Shown here: positions 22,815 to 33,862 of the stretch, in pieces
Layout: every line of letters begins with the position of its first letter
How positions within the stretch are numbered: the stretch's first letter is position 1
Assembly (NCBI GenBank): GCA_000750105.3
Contig: JPHH03000058.1
Span: 62,001 to 126,000, forward strand
Origin: Tolypocladium sp. Sup5 PDA-1
Lineage: Eukaryota; Ascomycota; Sordariomycetes; Hypocreales; Ophiocordycipitaceae
Direction: 5' to 3'
DNA: 64,000 nucleotides
Made by a program: the position numbers and the translations under genes
Notes under the pieces: generated by a model
Told to the model about the DNA's origin: nothing
Databases searched by the model: none
Seen by the model: the letters and a program-made list of their open reading frames with translations, nothing else

Positions 22815-22921
22815 CCTGACTAGAGTCGCTGTTGATGCTCACTGCTCGGTATTCTTTCACCAGAGGACGACCCAGCCTCTTGTCGGGCGTGGGGGAGGAC
22901 GATATCTGCCAATTGCTTCTG

Positions 22922-22952
<31 letters not shown>

Positions 22953-24470
22953 CTCGAGACATCCCACGGGACATCATGGGACATTGACTTTGTGCTCCCC
23001 TTGTCCCCGACCCTGGACCCACTCCCAGCTCTCAAGATTCGACCTGTGCCTGTTTCCAGGCCTCTTTGGGTAACAATCGTCGCCTCTCTCCAGTTGTGGC
23101 CCCCATCCAGCCCGGCACATGCTGCGGTGGCGCCGGGACTAATTCTCGGCAATCCGTAGTTATCCGGGGGCTTCGCGCCACCACTTATATAAGCGTAATG
23201 AAAGTCAAACAGCGTATCCGTATTCCACACGCACAAAGTATCCCGCTAAAAACAGAGAGGCGGAATATGTACTTCGTAGTCCGTATCCGTAGTGTGAACG
23301 AAAGTACTGGTGAGCAACGAAAGACTAGTTACGCACCGGAGGCGTCAAAGGCCAAGGTGCATCCGGTCACACGGCCCTGCTGCCCTCCATGTGCACGACC
23401 TGCTCGCTGTCGAATCGGAATCAGCAAGACGAGGCGGCGTGAGACTCGGAAACTTGTATTCGTATCCAACCTGCCAAGGAGATGAATACAGCGCCTTCTT
23501 CTGTACTAGGGCCCACTGCTGTCCATTTAGGCAAGGGGTTCTTCTCTTGCAAGCAGCTGACATAAATACAACCACCAGGGTTCGGTAAACCCGAAAACGC
23601 AGCACGGAATCCAACTAGATGAGCGGAAGGATAGGACAGGCTATGAAAGAGCGCTCACGAGTTGAGGTCAGTTCGAAGCCCTCGCCAGCCAAACGCCCGC
23701 CTAGCCACAAACGAACTCATGCCACCGCAGACAAGCAACCCTCCTTGCCTCAGTCATATCAGCCACGTGAGCTGTCCATCTCACCACAGTCTTCGCGCTC
23801 TCGGCCCATTCTACCTGCCGCCGCCGCGGTCAGCGTGGATCTTGTGCGGCAGCGCGGCCTGTGAGACCGGAGTGACATTGACTCTGGGGCCGCTACACCA
23901 TCGTGCTTGCAGAACAAACAAACTGCACGAGCACGTGTGTTACAGAAATCCGGATATGATGGCAAATGGAAATAGATCCCGTGCAACCCATACGAGCTTG
24001 GCGGGGCTCGCATCCCTTCTCCCGGTTGTCGATGGGTTCGGCAAACGGTGGTGGCTCTGATATTGTCTAGGGACTTACTCCCAACATGGCGATCAATGCA
24101 GTTCCAGTAAAGGTATACCATGCTATCCGGTATACTATTACGCCAAGGAAGGCTATTTGATCTCTATCTGGACATTGGTCATGCGGACTCTATGATGTGC
24201 CCACCAACCAAGCCGAGAACTATGTTCCACCCGTGCCGATTGGTAGCCGGAACGCAGCAAACTCGTCACAATATTTGCCATGCTGCGGAAGAGGTAACTG
24301 CGAGTTGTATAAACGCACTTGCAGTCGGGGATGCACTGAATCAGGACGCCATTCGGGTTAAAACGCCTAGTGTTGCCGCCAGTTGATTGCAGGCGGACTT
24401 TTTCAGGAGCCCGTTTAAATCAATCCTGAGAACCCGTCAACGACGTCGTCGATCATTCGTACTCTTCGCC
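22815..24470. other. Gene-poor stretch with MFS promoter
   Basis: Upstream of the permease lies a hexanucleotide microsatellite (22918-22955), a TACTTCGTA motif (23269-23277) and no supported gene. The rest has short chance frames only. Confidence 0.45.
22918..22955. repeat. GGCTCT microsatellite
   Basis: Five perfect head-to-tail GGCTCT units with partial copies on both ends, about 100 bp upstream of the permease start. Read on the gene strand it is an AGAGCC tract in the likely promoter or leader, so copy number could affect expression. Confidence 0.85.
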
Positions 24471-24719
24471 ATGTGCGGATACATCATGTTTCAGCATCGC
24501 TGTGGGTGCTATGACCACGTCCAATGCCACAGCTCCTGCCATCATGTCTGGTCTGAACTCAACCGCATCAACCAACCCGGCGCATGGCAGCCCAACGCAT
24601 TGAATCAGCTGCCGTTCACTGTTCCGGAGAAGTGTAGTCCAGGATGGCACAACACGGGGGTCTTCATCCTGTGCACGTGCTGTACCGGATTTTGGCAGAG
24701 CTGCTGCCCTTCGAGTTGA
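24471..24719 (+). CDS. Small cysteine-rich protein, unknown function
   Basis: An 82-aa frame starting at a well-placed ATG after a pyrimidine-rich stretch. It has 11 Cys (residues 2, 11, 13, 19, 23, 55, 68, 70, 71, 78, 79) and several His: an N-terminal FQHRCGCYDHVQCHSSCHH cluster that looks like a zinc site, a middle rich in Asn and Pro, and a terminal CTCC...CC. No signal peptide is evident, since the N-terminus MCGYIMFQH is short and interrupted by polar residues, so an intracellular zinc protein is more likely than a secreted effector. I do not recognise the family. It sits alone in a gene-poor stretch beside a transporter relic. Confidence 0.5.
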   Translation: MCGYIMFQHRCGCYDHVQCHSSCHHVWSELNRINQPGAWQPNALNQLPFTVPEKCSPGWHNTGVFILCTCCTGFWQSCCPSS

Positions 24720-24950
24720 TCCTTGGGGTCGTGGGACAGTGTAAGAAGGGGCAGGTTGGTCTGAGCGCTCTGGGAAATCAAACAGATGTACGTGAGTGAG
24801 ATCGATCCTATATGATACTTGCCGCTAATGATATGCAAAATAGACAACTACAACTACCGGGAAAGCCTGAGGCTTCGCGCTGAAACGCCTTGATATGGAG
24901 TGCTGGATCATGCCAAACCGCGACTGAATACGAATACCGACTCCACCTAT
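24720..24950. other. Spacer
   Basis: No coding or repeat feature seen between the small cysteine-rich frame and the transporter relic. Confidence 0.4.
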
Positions 24951-24954
24951 ACTC

Positions 24955-25421
24955 TTCCGGTCCAGCCCTGACCGGTTTCTGCACATTGGTAACCTTGGCC
25001 GCAACGAGGAATCCGCATCCCACGGCTATAGAGCTGCCAGCAGAGGCCTTGGCGCCAGTGTACCCGGCCGGGCTGTCGATGATGGCCCCCGCGATGGGAG
25101 GGCCGGTCAGGACACATCGCTCGGAGGGCGGTCCAGGAGTTCGGTGTAGTAGGTTTAAAATGAGCCGAAGGAGTTGATCCAGCCCTTGGGTAAAAGGCCA
25201 GGATCTGAGAACAAGCGCAGAATGGTAGCAGGAACGTACCAGGTGTTGAAGATGACGAGGTGCGCGACGAGGCCTGTTGCAAGGGCTATTAGTTGGTTGA
25301 ATACTGAGACACTTTGCGCTGATACATCGTAGAGTGAACCTAGCTTATACTGCGTCCAGGCTTTCATTCCTCCATCGGGAGGGGCCCTGGATCGTAACTC
25401 GACTTGGACGTCATGCGGCAA
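24955..25421 (-). pseudogene. Relic of a monocarboxylate-type MFS transporter, core deleted
   Basis: Two ends of one transporter family lie only about 30 bp apart. The 5' part has PPDGGMKAW, then VAHLVIFNTW and WINSFGSF, the hallmark N-terminus of fungal monocarboxylate-type (MCH) permeases. It stops at TAA, after which the same frame reads TYYTELLDRPPSDV, the normal continuation if the stop is an old Gln codon. Immediately after comes GPPIAGAIIDSPAGYTGAK and GCGFLVAAKV, the typical C-terminal membrane segment and end of the same family. Roughly ten membrane segments between them are missing, so an internal deletion has joined start to end. Splicing near the first junctions cannot be made consistent, which suggests further small lesions. 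No function expected. Confidence 0.65.
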
Positions 25422-26846
25422 AGGACTCAGTCAAGAACACTTGGCTGTTCCTCCCCGATGACCTCTTCGTCCTCCTCCTCGTAGTCATCATTGTCACTCG
25501 TCCCGGCATTGCGTTTCATTCTGCGGCCACCGAATTCCTTTTCTTCAGTCCCATAGCCACTCTCCATCTGGAACGAGAATCGTCCCTGCTGTCGTGAGAC
25601 GTCTCTTCAGTCGGCAGAGCACGTTTCTCCAGGCCTACCGCGTCACAGCTCGACGAGGCGGCCATGTCCACGGCAAAAACAGTGGCGATAGCCGAAGAGT
25701 GCGGTTTAGCGTATGTTCACAAAGACACTCAGCATACTAAACATCTCCCAGCTTTGGACTTGTCGAGGTCTGACGAACGAGGAGTTGGGTTCTTCGGGCC
25801 GAGATGCCGCCGTGTACGGGAGACAGGTTCCAGCGCAGAGTAATCAACGCATCAACCATACGACCAATTTAGTTCAGCCAGCGGCTGGGTCTCATACGAC
25901 CAGTTTCTTGTTCGTACGAAGTAGTTCAAGTTACATCGCCAACAAGCCAGGACAAGAAAGAGCGAACGTGGACAATGATGAACAACACGGGTCCCAGACA
26001 GACGTGTGCAATTGCAAATCCCCCGAACACGGACATGCCGCAGAAATACAAGTTGAAACTGGGAAATGCGCCTTGTCCATCCTACGGACATGAATACATG
26101 GCGTGGAGTGGAGTTTAGTGCCGTCTGATACCTATCGTCTTGTTCCAGGGTACCCGCGCAAAGACAGACTACCTACTTGTAGGCGGAACGATTGCCGCTG
26201 TGCAGTCACACGTCGGCGATCTTGGCGGCATGCCACTGGTTTTGCTGCTGTACTTCGTAGGTATGAGAGAAAGCATGCCAGGACTCGAGCTCCAGGACTC
26301 GAGCTATTGATCGAGAGCCGGCGCTCCACTTTCGGCCGTGTGCCGCCGGCTCGCGCGCCGGGCCGGTGCATCATCAACCACACACAAGTGCATGGTCCCT
26401 TACTCTGCAAGTCAGGAATCGAAATGCAGACGACAGGCAGAGGGAGATCGTGCATGTCCCCTTGCTCTGCAAGTCATGAGTCGACATGCATTCTGCTCGA
26501 AAACAACTCAACCGTGCTTTCTATTGTGACACCTATGCATGGCTATTGCATTCCGCCCCCATCCCCACACCAGGCGTCTGCCGCCGCTGTGCGTTCTAGG
26601 GGGGCATAAATCTCAAAAAATGTAGTCCGTACCTTCTTCCGACTCCATAACATGCGGTTTGGCACTTCCCTTCAGGTCCTGGGGGCTTCCCGATTCGCCT
26701 CGAACCCTTGCCCCTTTTCGCTACATAGTAACCCGTATCCAGCGACATATGCTCTCCAAAAGTCAGGCACTAGGTACCCGCTTGTGACCTGCACATGTAC
26801 AGTTGGCATATACTATCGACATGTCTTCAACTTGACGGACAACACC
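25422..26846. other. Gene-poor stretch with short duplications
   Basis: No supported gene. Contains two copies of the 9-bp motif (25915-25923 and 26251-26259), a 14-bp tandem CCAGGACTCGAGCT near 26278-26305 and an imperfect 38-bp direct repeat. Confidence 0.5.
26391..26490. repeat. Imperfect direct repeat, about 38 bp
   Basis: Copies at about 26391-26429 and 26453-26490 share CTCTGCAAGTCA and flanking CATG and ATGCA positions with a few substitutions. It may be a local duplication or the remains of a small element; no terminal inverted repeats were found. Confidence 0.5.
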
Positions 26847-29806
26847 TCACATCACAACCTAGTATTGTCGTTAGACCCTCTGGCCATGCACGAACTGTAG
26901 AAAGAGACACAACTTACGCAATCACCATCCTGCTTCCCCTGCGGAATCCCCATGTCCTCAAACGTTGCCGGGCCTTTGCCCGGCTTCGCTGGCGCGGTTG
27001 CGGAGGTTTGAATGCCCGGGCTGGGCAGGCTCTGGGCGGCTTGTCCGGGGGGCGCACTCCCGGTTCTCCCCGCACCCGGCCTGGGCAGACTCGGCGCCGC
27101 CTGACCCAGACCAGTAGGCACTCTCGGTGGTCTCTGGGGATCCTGTGGGGGTAGCGAGCTCAGCCGCTCCGGCCTACCTGCAGCGCCGGGGACTCTCGAG
27201 AAACGCTCGTGGCTCTGAGGCGTCATGTGAGGGTCATGGTGGGGAGGTGCCTCGGAAATGGGGCGTGAGGATGTCCGAGGGCCGTAGTCGCGTCCCGGGT
27301 CGGCTCCGGCTGGGGGGTATGGGGCCTGTGCCCCTTGTGGGTTTCCGTACGACTGCCTGGGAGGCTGCTTCTGCATCCTGCTGCTGGCTGGATGGCCACT
27401 TGGGTATTGCTGGGCGCTCGCCGGCCTTCCCTGCAGGTCCTCGCCAGGGTGCAGGCGGCCAGTTGCGTTGGCTGGGCCTGGACTGGGCTGCTGGTACCCA
27501 ACCGGACCGTGATTGTCGTAGCCCGCAGATGCGACTCTGCTTCGCGGCGGAGGCTGTGACAGAGGTTGAAGGCTGCCCGCGCTGTGCGATGTCGGCATCG
27601 GTCTCGGTCCTGTCGTCTGGGTATTGATGCCAAACGCACTCATCGGCCGATCAGCCTGGGGGCCCTGAGAGGGACGTAGACCAGAGTTGTAATGTGGATT
27701 GGGAGGGCCGCGAACATCATCCTCTGGATACGGCGCTGTGGAGCGAGGGCGGCTCACATTGAGCGGTGCTGGCCTGCCATCATCAGGATAAGGCGCCGCA
27801 GACTGTGGTCGCATGGGTTGCACTCCAGCACCATCCAGTCTGACGTTGAAGGCCGGTTGCCGATCCGAGCCCACCACGGATGCCCGCGATGGGTCCGGGA
27901 ACGTGGCGTGTTCAGACACGATCGTCGGTCTGATCCCTGGCGACGGCTGGGGCGAGACGCGGGGAGACACCGTCGCCGACGATAGCTTGACCGGTGGCTT
28001 CGGCGAGTATCCAGGGCCGTCATCAATGGGAGTGGGCGGGCCGCTGCCCTCGTTCAGTGTTGGCATCTGCTGCGGTTGCTTGAACCGCTCGGGCCGCTTG
28101 CCCCTTTGGGATCCGTGCTGCGACTTGATGCGCGTGAGCGTCGTCGTCTCGTGGTCCGTCTTAGACAGGCTCTTATCCTGGCTGAGCGATTCCAGACGAC
28201 CCGTTGCGTCCTTGTTGCCGTGGTCGGCCGCGAGCTGGTACCATCCCCGAGCGTCCGGGATGCTCTTGTTGACGTGGATGCCGATCTCGTAGTAGTAGCC
28301 CATGGCAAACTCTCCGGTCGGCAGCTTCGCCGCCGCCGCCTCTTGCGCGTACCTGAAGGCCAGCTCCTCGTTCTTCTTGAACACCCCCTCGTAGCCGAAA
28401 AGAAACCAACGGCTGACGCCCAACGCCGCCTCCGGAAGACCTTGCTTAGCCGCCAGCCCATAGTAGTGCAGCGAGTAGGACGGGTTAAACTCGCAGCCAA
28501 GCTGGCAGAGCTCGTACGCCTGGCCCACTTTAAGTTGAGCCTTTGCGAACCCCAGGTACGCGGCCTTCTCGACATACATTTTGGCTGTCTCCAGGTTGTA
28601 TGCCAAGAGTCCGTCGGGCATGGTGATGTCGGGGAGATCACGGCCGACCAGCATGCCGTAGACATAGGACCCCTGCGGCGCATCCTCGTCGGCGCCGTCA
28701 GCTGCGGCCTGAATGCGCTCCAGTCCCCTGGGATAGTCCTTTGTCTCGCCATGCTGGCCGAGCAGACTCATCATGCCCATTCGGTACAGAGCAGCCGAAT
28801 CTTTCAGGCTCATGCCCCTGTAGTAGTGCTCTTTGGCCTTGGACATGTCGTTGGATTGCTCGAACAGCATGCCCATGCGGTATTCGGACCGCGCGTTGCC
28901 CAGCTCCGCCGCCCGTTTATATCCGCTGTAAGCCTCACGCTTATCCACTCGGTTGCCAAACTTGCCAAACTCGAGCCATTTCGATCGTATATACAGCGCA
29001 TCGGGGTGTTCCTGGCGTGCCAGGTAGGTGATGATGTTCAAGGCGTCTACGCGCAGCTCATGCTCGATGCGCGGCGTTGCCGGTCTGGCCTTGTCGGAGG
29101 GCTCCCGGGCGGCGGCGTCCATAGCAACCTCGGCCCAGGTGAGGACATCGCGAGCCCAACTTATCTGCATAGTGACGTTTTGGGAGTGCAGCACATGCTT
29201 GCGCGCATTCCACAGGATTTCTTCTTTTGCATCATCGGCGGGTGGCACGTTATCGCCCATGACCTTGGGGAAAGGCGAGAAGGATGGCGCATCCCAACCC
29301 ATGCTGTCGAGCTTCTGGGTCCGTGTGTCGTTATTCTGATATGCTCTGATGTCGACCTCGGCGTCGGCGGCGGAGCCCAGTTGCGACCGGGACGGCGGCT
29401 CGGCGGCCTGGTCGGCCCTGGGGGCCGTATAAGCCGAGAGGGATGGATCTCGGTCGTGGCGGAATGCAGCGTCGCTATTGTTTCGCTGTTCGCTGTCTCG
29501 GGCCTCCAGTTCCATGCGCTGGAGGTCGTCTTGCATGTTCTGAGGCACCTGAGGGGTCACCCTAGAAATGGGTGCAACGAGAAGTCGTCAGCGTCGAGCC
29601 CCACCGTGCGAGCCGTACAATCCACCAACGCGCGGTCTTGGTGACCAGGCTGAGGGAGGAGGCAAGGGGCCTGACGGCGGGCAAGAGGGAAGTATCAACA
29701 GGAACCACGGCAGGCCTGCTCACCTTTGCGGGGAGGGCGCAACGACCTCGGGCAGATAATAGTCGTCGACGCCGCCAGGGACAAACGTCGCACCAAACTG
29801 AGGCAT
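26847..29806 (-). CDS. SKT5: Chitin synthase activator, Skt5/Chs4 type (Sel1 repeats)
   Basis: Activates chitin synthase III and positions it at the bud neck or septum in yeast. Exon 1 (29806-29724) gives MPQFGATF...YYLPEVVAPSPQ; exon 2 (29561-26918) begins with VTPQVPQNM; a 59-nt intron (26859-26917; GTAAGT donor, CTAAC branch, TAG acceptor) precedes a tiny last exon. About 912 aa. Residues about 205-485 hold Sel1-type helical repeats, each with the A-x-G-x-A/S pattern (for example NARSEYRMGMLFEQS, FAKAQLKVGQAYE). Residues about 490-890 are Pro/Ser/Gln-rich and disordered. Splicing the last intron changes the end to DC-VVM, a CAAX farnesylation box as in other fungal Skt5/Chs4 proteins, which suggests membrane anchoring. 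Reading through the intron instead gives a false 21-residue tail. Confidence 0.93.
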
Positions 29807-31081
29807 GTCGGTGGATAGGGAGAGGGAGAGGGATTTGGACTTGGATTGGGCCCGGCTGTCTGTGAGTGCAGAAGAGCAGGGCTGTCAGCTGAGGCTCGTC
29901 TTTGGGCAACGAGGCTGCGGCAGCAGCAAGGCTCGCGTTCTGGGCCGCGCCGTGGTTTGCGCTGCAGGACGGCTTGCGCAGTCCAGAGCTCGCTCCCACG
30001 AGCAAGACGAGCAGGACGAGCAGGCGGGAGTGAGGGTTGCCCTCTGGGCTGTCAAAAACGAGGGGTTGACGGACAGATGGCGGGCGCGCGTGAGAGAGAG
30101 AACGAGACAGGCAGGACAGGGTGCCAGAACCAGCACGGGAAGGCCTGGTGAAAAGGGTCTCCCACAGAGGCCGTTCAGACGGTCCAGACGATCCAGCAGG
30201 GGCCGTGTGGGTGGCGATGCGGGAGCCCCAGGAGGTTCCCAGGTTGGTTATGACGGTGGAGAGAGGGCGATGCAGCTTAGCAGCCAACGTCAGATCTCGC
30301 AGCTTGGGTTATTTTTAGGGGGGCATCCAATCCGTTCGTTGTTGGGTCCGCACTCCGCAGCATGCATGGAGCGCAGCATGCAGAGCCGCTGGGCACCAGG
30401 GTCGATTCCTCGCCGTCGTGTCTCCCTCTACAGGGTCCAGGATGAAGCCGCAACGGCCAGTCAACAGTAGTCGTTTTGGGCGTCGGCGGGTGGTGGTTTA
30501 GTGGTGACGGCCACACGAGGACAAGGGAGAACGCGCGCAGTTACACGCATCGCCGGTGATGAGCCCCAACGGCCAACCGGGGGCGTTGCCGCCTAGAGTT
30601 GGTGGTTGGTGGCTGGCGGGACGGTTCCAACAAGTCGCCGTTTCTGGGCAGTGCAGCGCAGCGCCTGGCTGCAGCTAATAGTCCACAGTGTGGTTGCATA
30701 TGTCGGCAGGTCGTCCATCTGGTTGCCCTTTGTCTCCGTCTGTCTGTCTGTCTCCTGTTCTCTCATTCACGCGCGCTTTCCCTGTCAACGATGAAGAAGC
30801 CGTGCACATAAGCCAGGCATGCATGCAATTATGTGTGTCCTTGTCGCACCGCACCGGCTCGTCCCAAGGCTCGATTGATTACTCGCAGCTTGGGCGCAGC
30901 GTCAAGCAGCCAACAACCCACTCCCCAGGCTGAGGGCATCAGTCCGTCCACGGCAAGGCAGAGGTGGACAGGGAAGAGTTTGTACTTACAAGATGCGCCG
31001 CCTACTCCCCGAATGTCGCTCGTCATCTTGGTACGGCGGCGACGATGCTGGGCAATGCCGCTGTTGCTTTGCAAGTAGGCC
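29807..31081. other. Promoter region of the Skt5 gene and spacer
   Basis: About 1.3 kb without a supported gene. It includes a short TGTC tetranucleotide run near 30740 and purine/pyrimidine-biased stretches likely to be the leader of the minus-strand gene. Confidence 0.45.
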
Positions 31082-31438
31082 CTAGACACCAATGGTATCG
31101 ACCGCTTCTCCGTAGCTAGGTTTGCTGCTCAGTGAACCTGCCAGCGACTCCTGCCGGATGTTCAGTGTATTGTAGGGCTTGGATCCACGTCCACGGGCGG
31201 ATGGTCGGGGGAGGTTTGAGAGGGTGCGGATATGTTCGTGGGCTCTGGGCGACGAGGCGTGGCGAAGACGAGGTTCCGTTCCATTTATGAAGCGGTTGGG
31301 ATCTTGTTGGTTGTCGAGCTGGGCTCGTTGCTCGTGTGACGGTTCTCGATGCTGCTGCTCGACGCTGGCCCAGTGCGCATGGTCGCGGTAAGGTTCGAGC
31401 GGTATGTTCTCAGGCAGGCAAGGGCAGGTCTGATGAAT
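31082..31438 (-). CDS. Possible last exon of a small unknown gene
   Basis: After a good acceptor (TTCATCAG, ending at about 31427) a frame reads TCPCLPENIPLEPYRDHAHW, continues through NGTEPRLRHASSPR and ARGRGSKPYNTLNIRQESLAG, and ends SYGEAVDTIGV at 31082. A matching phase-0 donor occurs upstream at AAG|GTACGTTC (about 31723), preceded by GAPKSRRASAPFHK in an open frame. No ATG is visible in that upstream frame, so a further 5' exon would be needed. The composition looks like a soluble, partly disordered protein rather than random sequence, but I recognise no family. Treat as a tentative gene. Confidence 0.33.
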   Translation of the reverse strand: MHQTCPCLPENIPLEPYRDHAHWASVEQQHREPSHEQRAQLDNQQDPNRFINGTEPRLRHASSPRAHEHIRTLSNLPRPSARGRGSKPYNTLNIRQESLAGSLSSKPSYGEAVDTIGV

Positions 31439-31764
31439 CAACAGTTCAACGCCCTCGAGCTGTCGAGGCTTCCAGGACGGGATCAGGATCGATAATAAGG
31501 CAAGTCACAGCAACCACTGCACGCCTAACCACTATTTCGCCCAACGCCTGCCTCGCCCCCGTCATAACCGACAAAATGCACCCTAGCTCTAACTCTCTTT
31601 CGACTCCCCGTCGCCGTCTTACACGCTCTCGACACCAGCTGGCTCCTGATTGCCCCAGCGGCTGCGAAACAGGACCAACACACAGACGAACGGGCTGACT
31701 GCGGCATCCAAGAACGTACCTTATGGAATGGCGCACTGGCGCGGCGCGATTTAGGCGCGCCCAC

Positions 31765-32966
31765 AGACTACAGCCACAGCCCCCCGTCTCAAGCCGCCAT
31801 CATTGTGTGCTATAATTGGCGTCGGATGGGATGACAGCCGTGGGGACTCTTGAAGTGTACCCTGCGACGGGTCAACGCCCTGCGGACAGCGAGCCATTCA
31901 AGATAGCCGCAGGCCATGGCGATATTCTCCGTCATTGCTCGCGCTGCACCCATTGTTGCCCTGGACGTGCAAGCCAGATGCCATTGGAAAGCAAAACAGC
32001 CAGCATCATCGAGTAGTCACCACTGCTGCCACGTACGTAACTTGCCGTGGCAAGCTCCGCGCCGTGACGTGCCAACGCACGCCCACCACGACGTAAACGC
32101 ATTCTGCAAGGCCGGTACATACTCCGTAGAGAACCCATAAAAGAGCGGGAGATTACAGACCACATGGTACTTCGTACGAAGTAGCTCCCGCAGCAAGCCA
32201 CATGTGCGTCGCGAGGCTGTCCCGCTGCAGTCCGCCGCCTTTGTCTGTCCGACTAACCCGAGAGCTGATGCCCCACGCGGCACGATTCAGCCTTGCTCAT
32301 TTGCCCATCAATATTCCCTGCCTTGGGCTTCTCGCTTCTCTCCCAGCTGCAGCTGATTCCATCTTAGCACAGCGCCAACACGCGCCTTACGCGCCTTACG
32401 CGCCTCCTTGCATTCGGTTAACTTTTGGGTCGTTGGCTGGACTCGCTCGATCCGGCATGTCGTGTAGTTTCCCACCGTGTTGGGCTCACAAGCACGACAG
32501 AGAGTCGATGCACTTAATAAAATGGACGGAATATTTCCTTGAGTGCATTGAAAGTGTGATGGATTGCCACCTATGATGCCCGCACCAAGGAAAACGAGAC
32601 AAAAGCTGCTGAGGCTCCAGCACTTCCTTGAAGTCGTATGTATATGAAAGGTCACGAGGTTGACATCTACAGGGTAGGCATTCTGGTCGGCACTGATTAC
32701 ATAACCATATTATCTCCGGCACGGATCAACGTGTCCCGTTCAGTTGAGCCTCGCGTCACCACCATCAGCCTAGCCGTAGACTCGGGAGAGCTTCAACAAA
32801 CCTCCGATCAACGCCGCTCACCAGCCGTCAACGCCTACCCCTGCCCAACGCCCGCTGACGATCCTCACCGCTCTCCGTCCTCCAAGCCCTCTCGGAGAAA
32901 GAACACATCTGTCCACTTCATCGGCGCTGTCTCCCCATCGACCGCTTCGGCCAGGGCCTGACCACC
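31765..32966. other. Spacer and RPN12 promoter
   Basis: No supported gene. Contains TACTCCGTA at 32120-32128, a 16-bp palindrome at 32168-32183 and a short CGCCTTACG tandem near 32384-32405. The last few hundred bases are the RPN12 promoter and leader. Confidence 0.5.
32168..32183. repeat. 16-bp perfect palindrome TACTTCGTACGAAGTA
   Basis: Two inverted copies of the dispersed 9-bp motif overlap by two bases, giving a perfect palindrome able to form a hairpin or bind a dimeric protein. It lies about 800 bp before RPN12. Confidence 0.85.
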
Positions 32967-33862
32967 ATGGCAGACCGAAACCTCTCCCAGATCCTGGCAC
33001 AGCTCAAGCACTCCCCGTCGATGAGCTACCCCGAAGCCAACGCCCTCCTATCCAAGGCCAAGCTCGCTCTTCTCAAGCTCAATGCTCTCACACCGACCCC
33101 CTCCGCCCCGTCCAATCTCTTGGCCCTCGCCCGTGAGACCTACGAGCAGGGTGCCCTCTTCGCCATCCGCGCCCGGAACCCAGACGCCTTCACCCGCTAC
33201 GTCCAGCAGCTCCAGCCATTTTACGAGCTGCCTTCTGCAAGGCTGGCGCCCAACTTGCCCGAGCGCAACAAGGTCACAGGCTTGAGCCTGCTTCTTCTTC
33301 TGACGCAGGGTCGTTACGCAGAGTTCCACTCTGAGCTCGAGAGCCTCGCCAACAGAGACGGTGGGGGTAGCGCTGGAGATGTAGAGGGCGATCGCTATCT
33401 TGGTTATCCCATCAGGTTGGAGAGGTGGTTGATGGAGGGCAGCTACGACCGAGTGTGGAAGGCCATGAAGAGCAGTGAGGTGCCCTGCGACGAATACAGC
33501 GTCTTTTCAGAGGTAAGCGGAGACGACATAGTCATGCGCTGGCTCAACGACGTGCTCATCACTAACTCTACTTTTTTCCTTTCCAGATCCTGAAGAACCA
33601 GATCCGCTCGGAAATTGCCAGCAGCAGCGAACGGGCGTATCCCAGTCTGCCCATCAGCTCCACAAAGTCTCTCCTGTTTCTCGACTCCGAAGGAGACGTA
33701 ATTCAGTTTGCCAAACACCGGGGCTGGGCCGTCAAGGATGGCCACATCTTCTTCCCCGACACCGCTGAGACGGGCGAAGATGGCGCTCAGAGCAAGGATG
33801 TCAGCCAGATGGTGATAGAAAACACGCTGGGCTACGCTCGAGAGCTGGAGACTATTGTCTAG
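32967..33862 (+). CDS. RPN12: 26S proteasome regulatory subunit Rpn12
   Basis: Lid subunit of the 19S regulatory particle, needed for late steps of lid assembly. Two exons (32967-33512, 33587-33862) join in phase 0 to give 273 aa, the family size. Seen: an N-terminal helical repeat region (MADRNLSQILAQL, ARETYEQGALFAIRARNPDAF), the CSN8/PSMD8/EIF3K-type PCI region with YLGYPIRLERWLMEGSYDRVW (about 150-170), and a C-terminal ENTLGYARELETIV tail that in yeast inserts into the base during assembly. The intron has ACTAAC branch and CAG acceptor. Convergent with alpha-COP; 3' ends lie 0.3 kb apart. Confidence 0.95.

Noticed and set aside
28076..29644. 522-codon plus-strand frame
   Set aside because: Antisense to the Sel1-repeat part of Skt5 and without any domain of its own.
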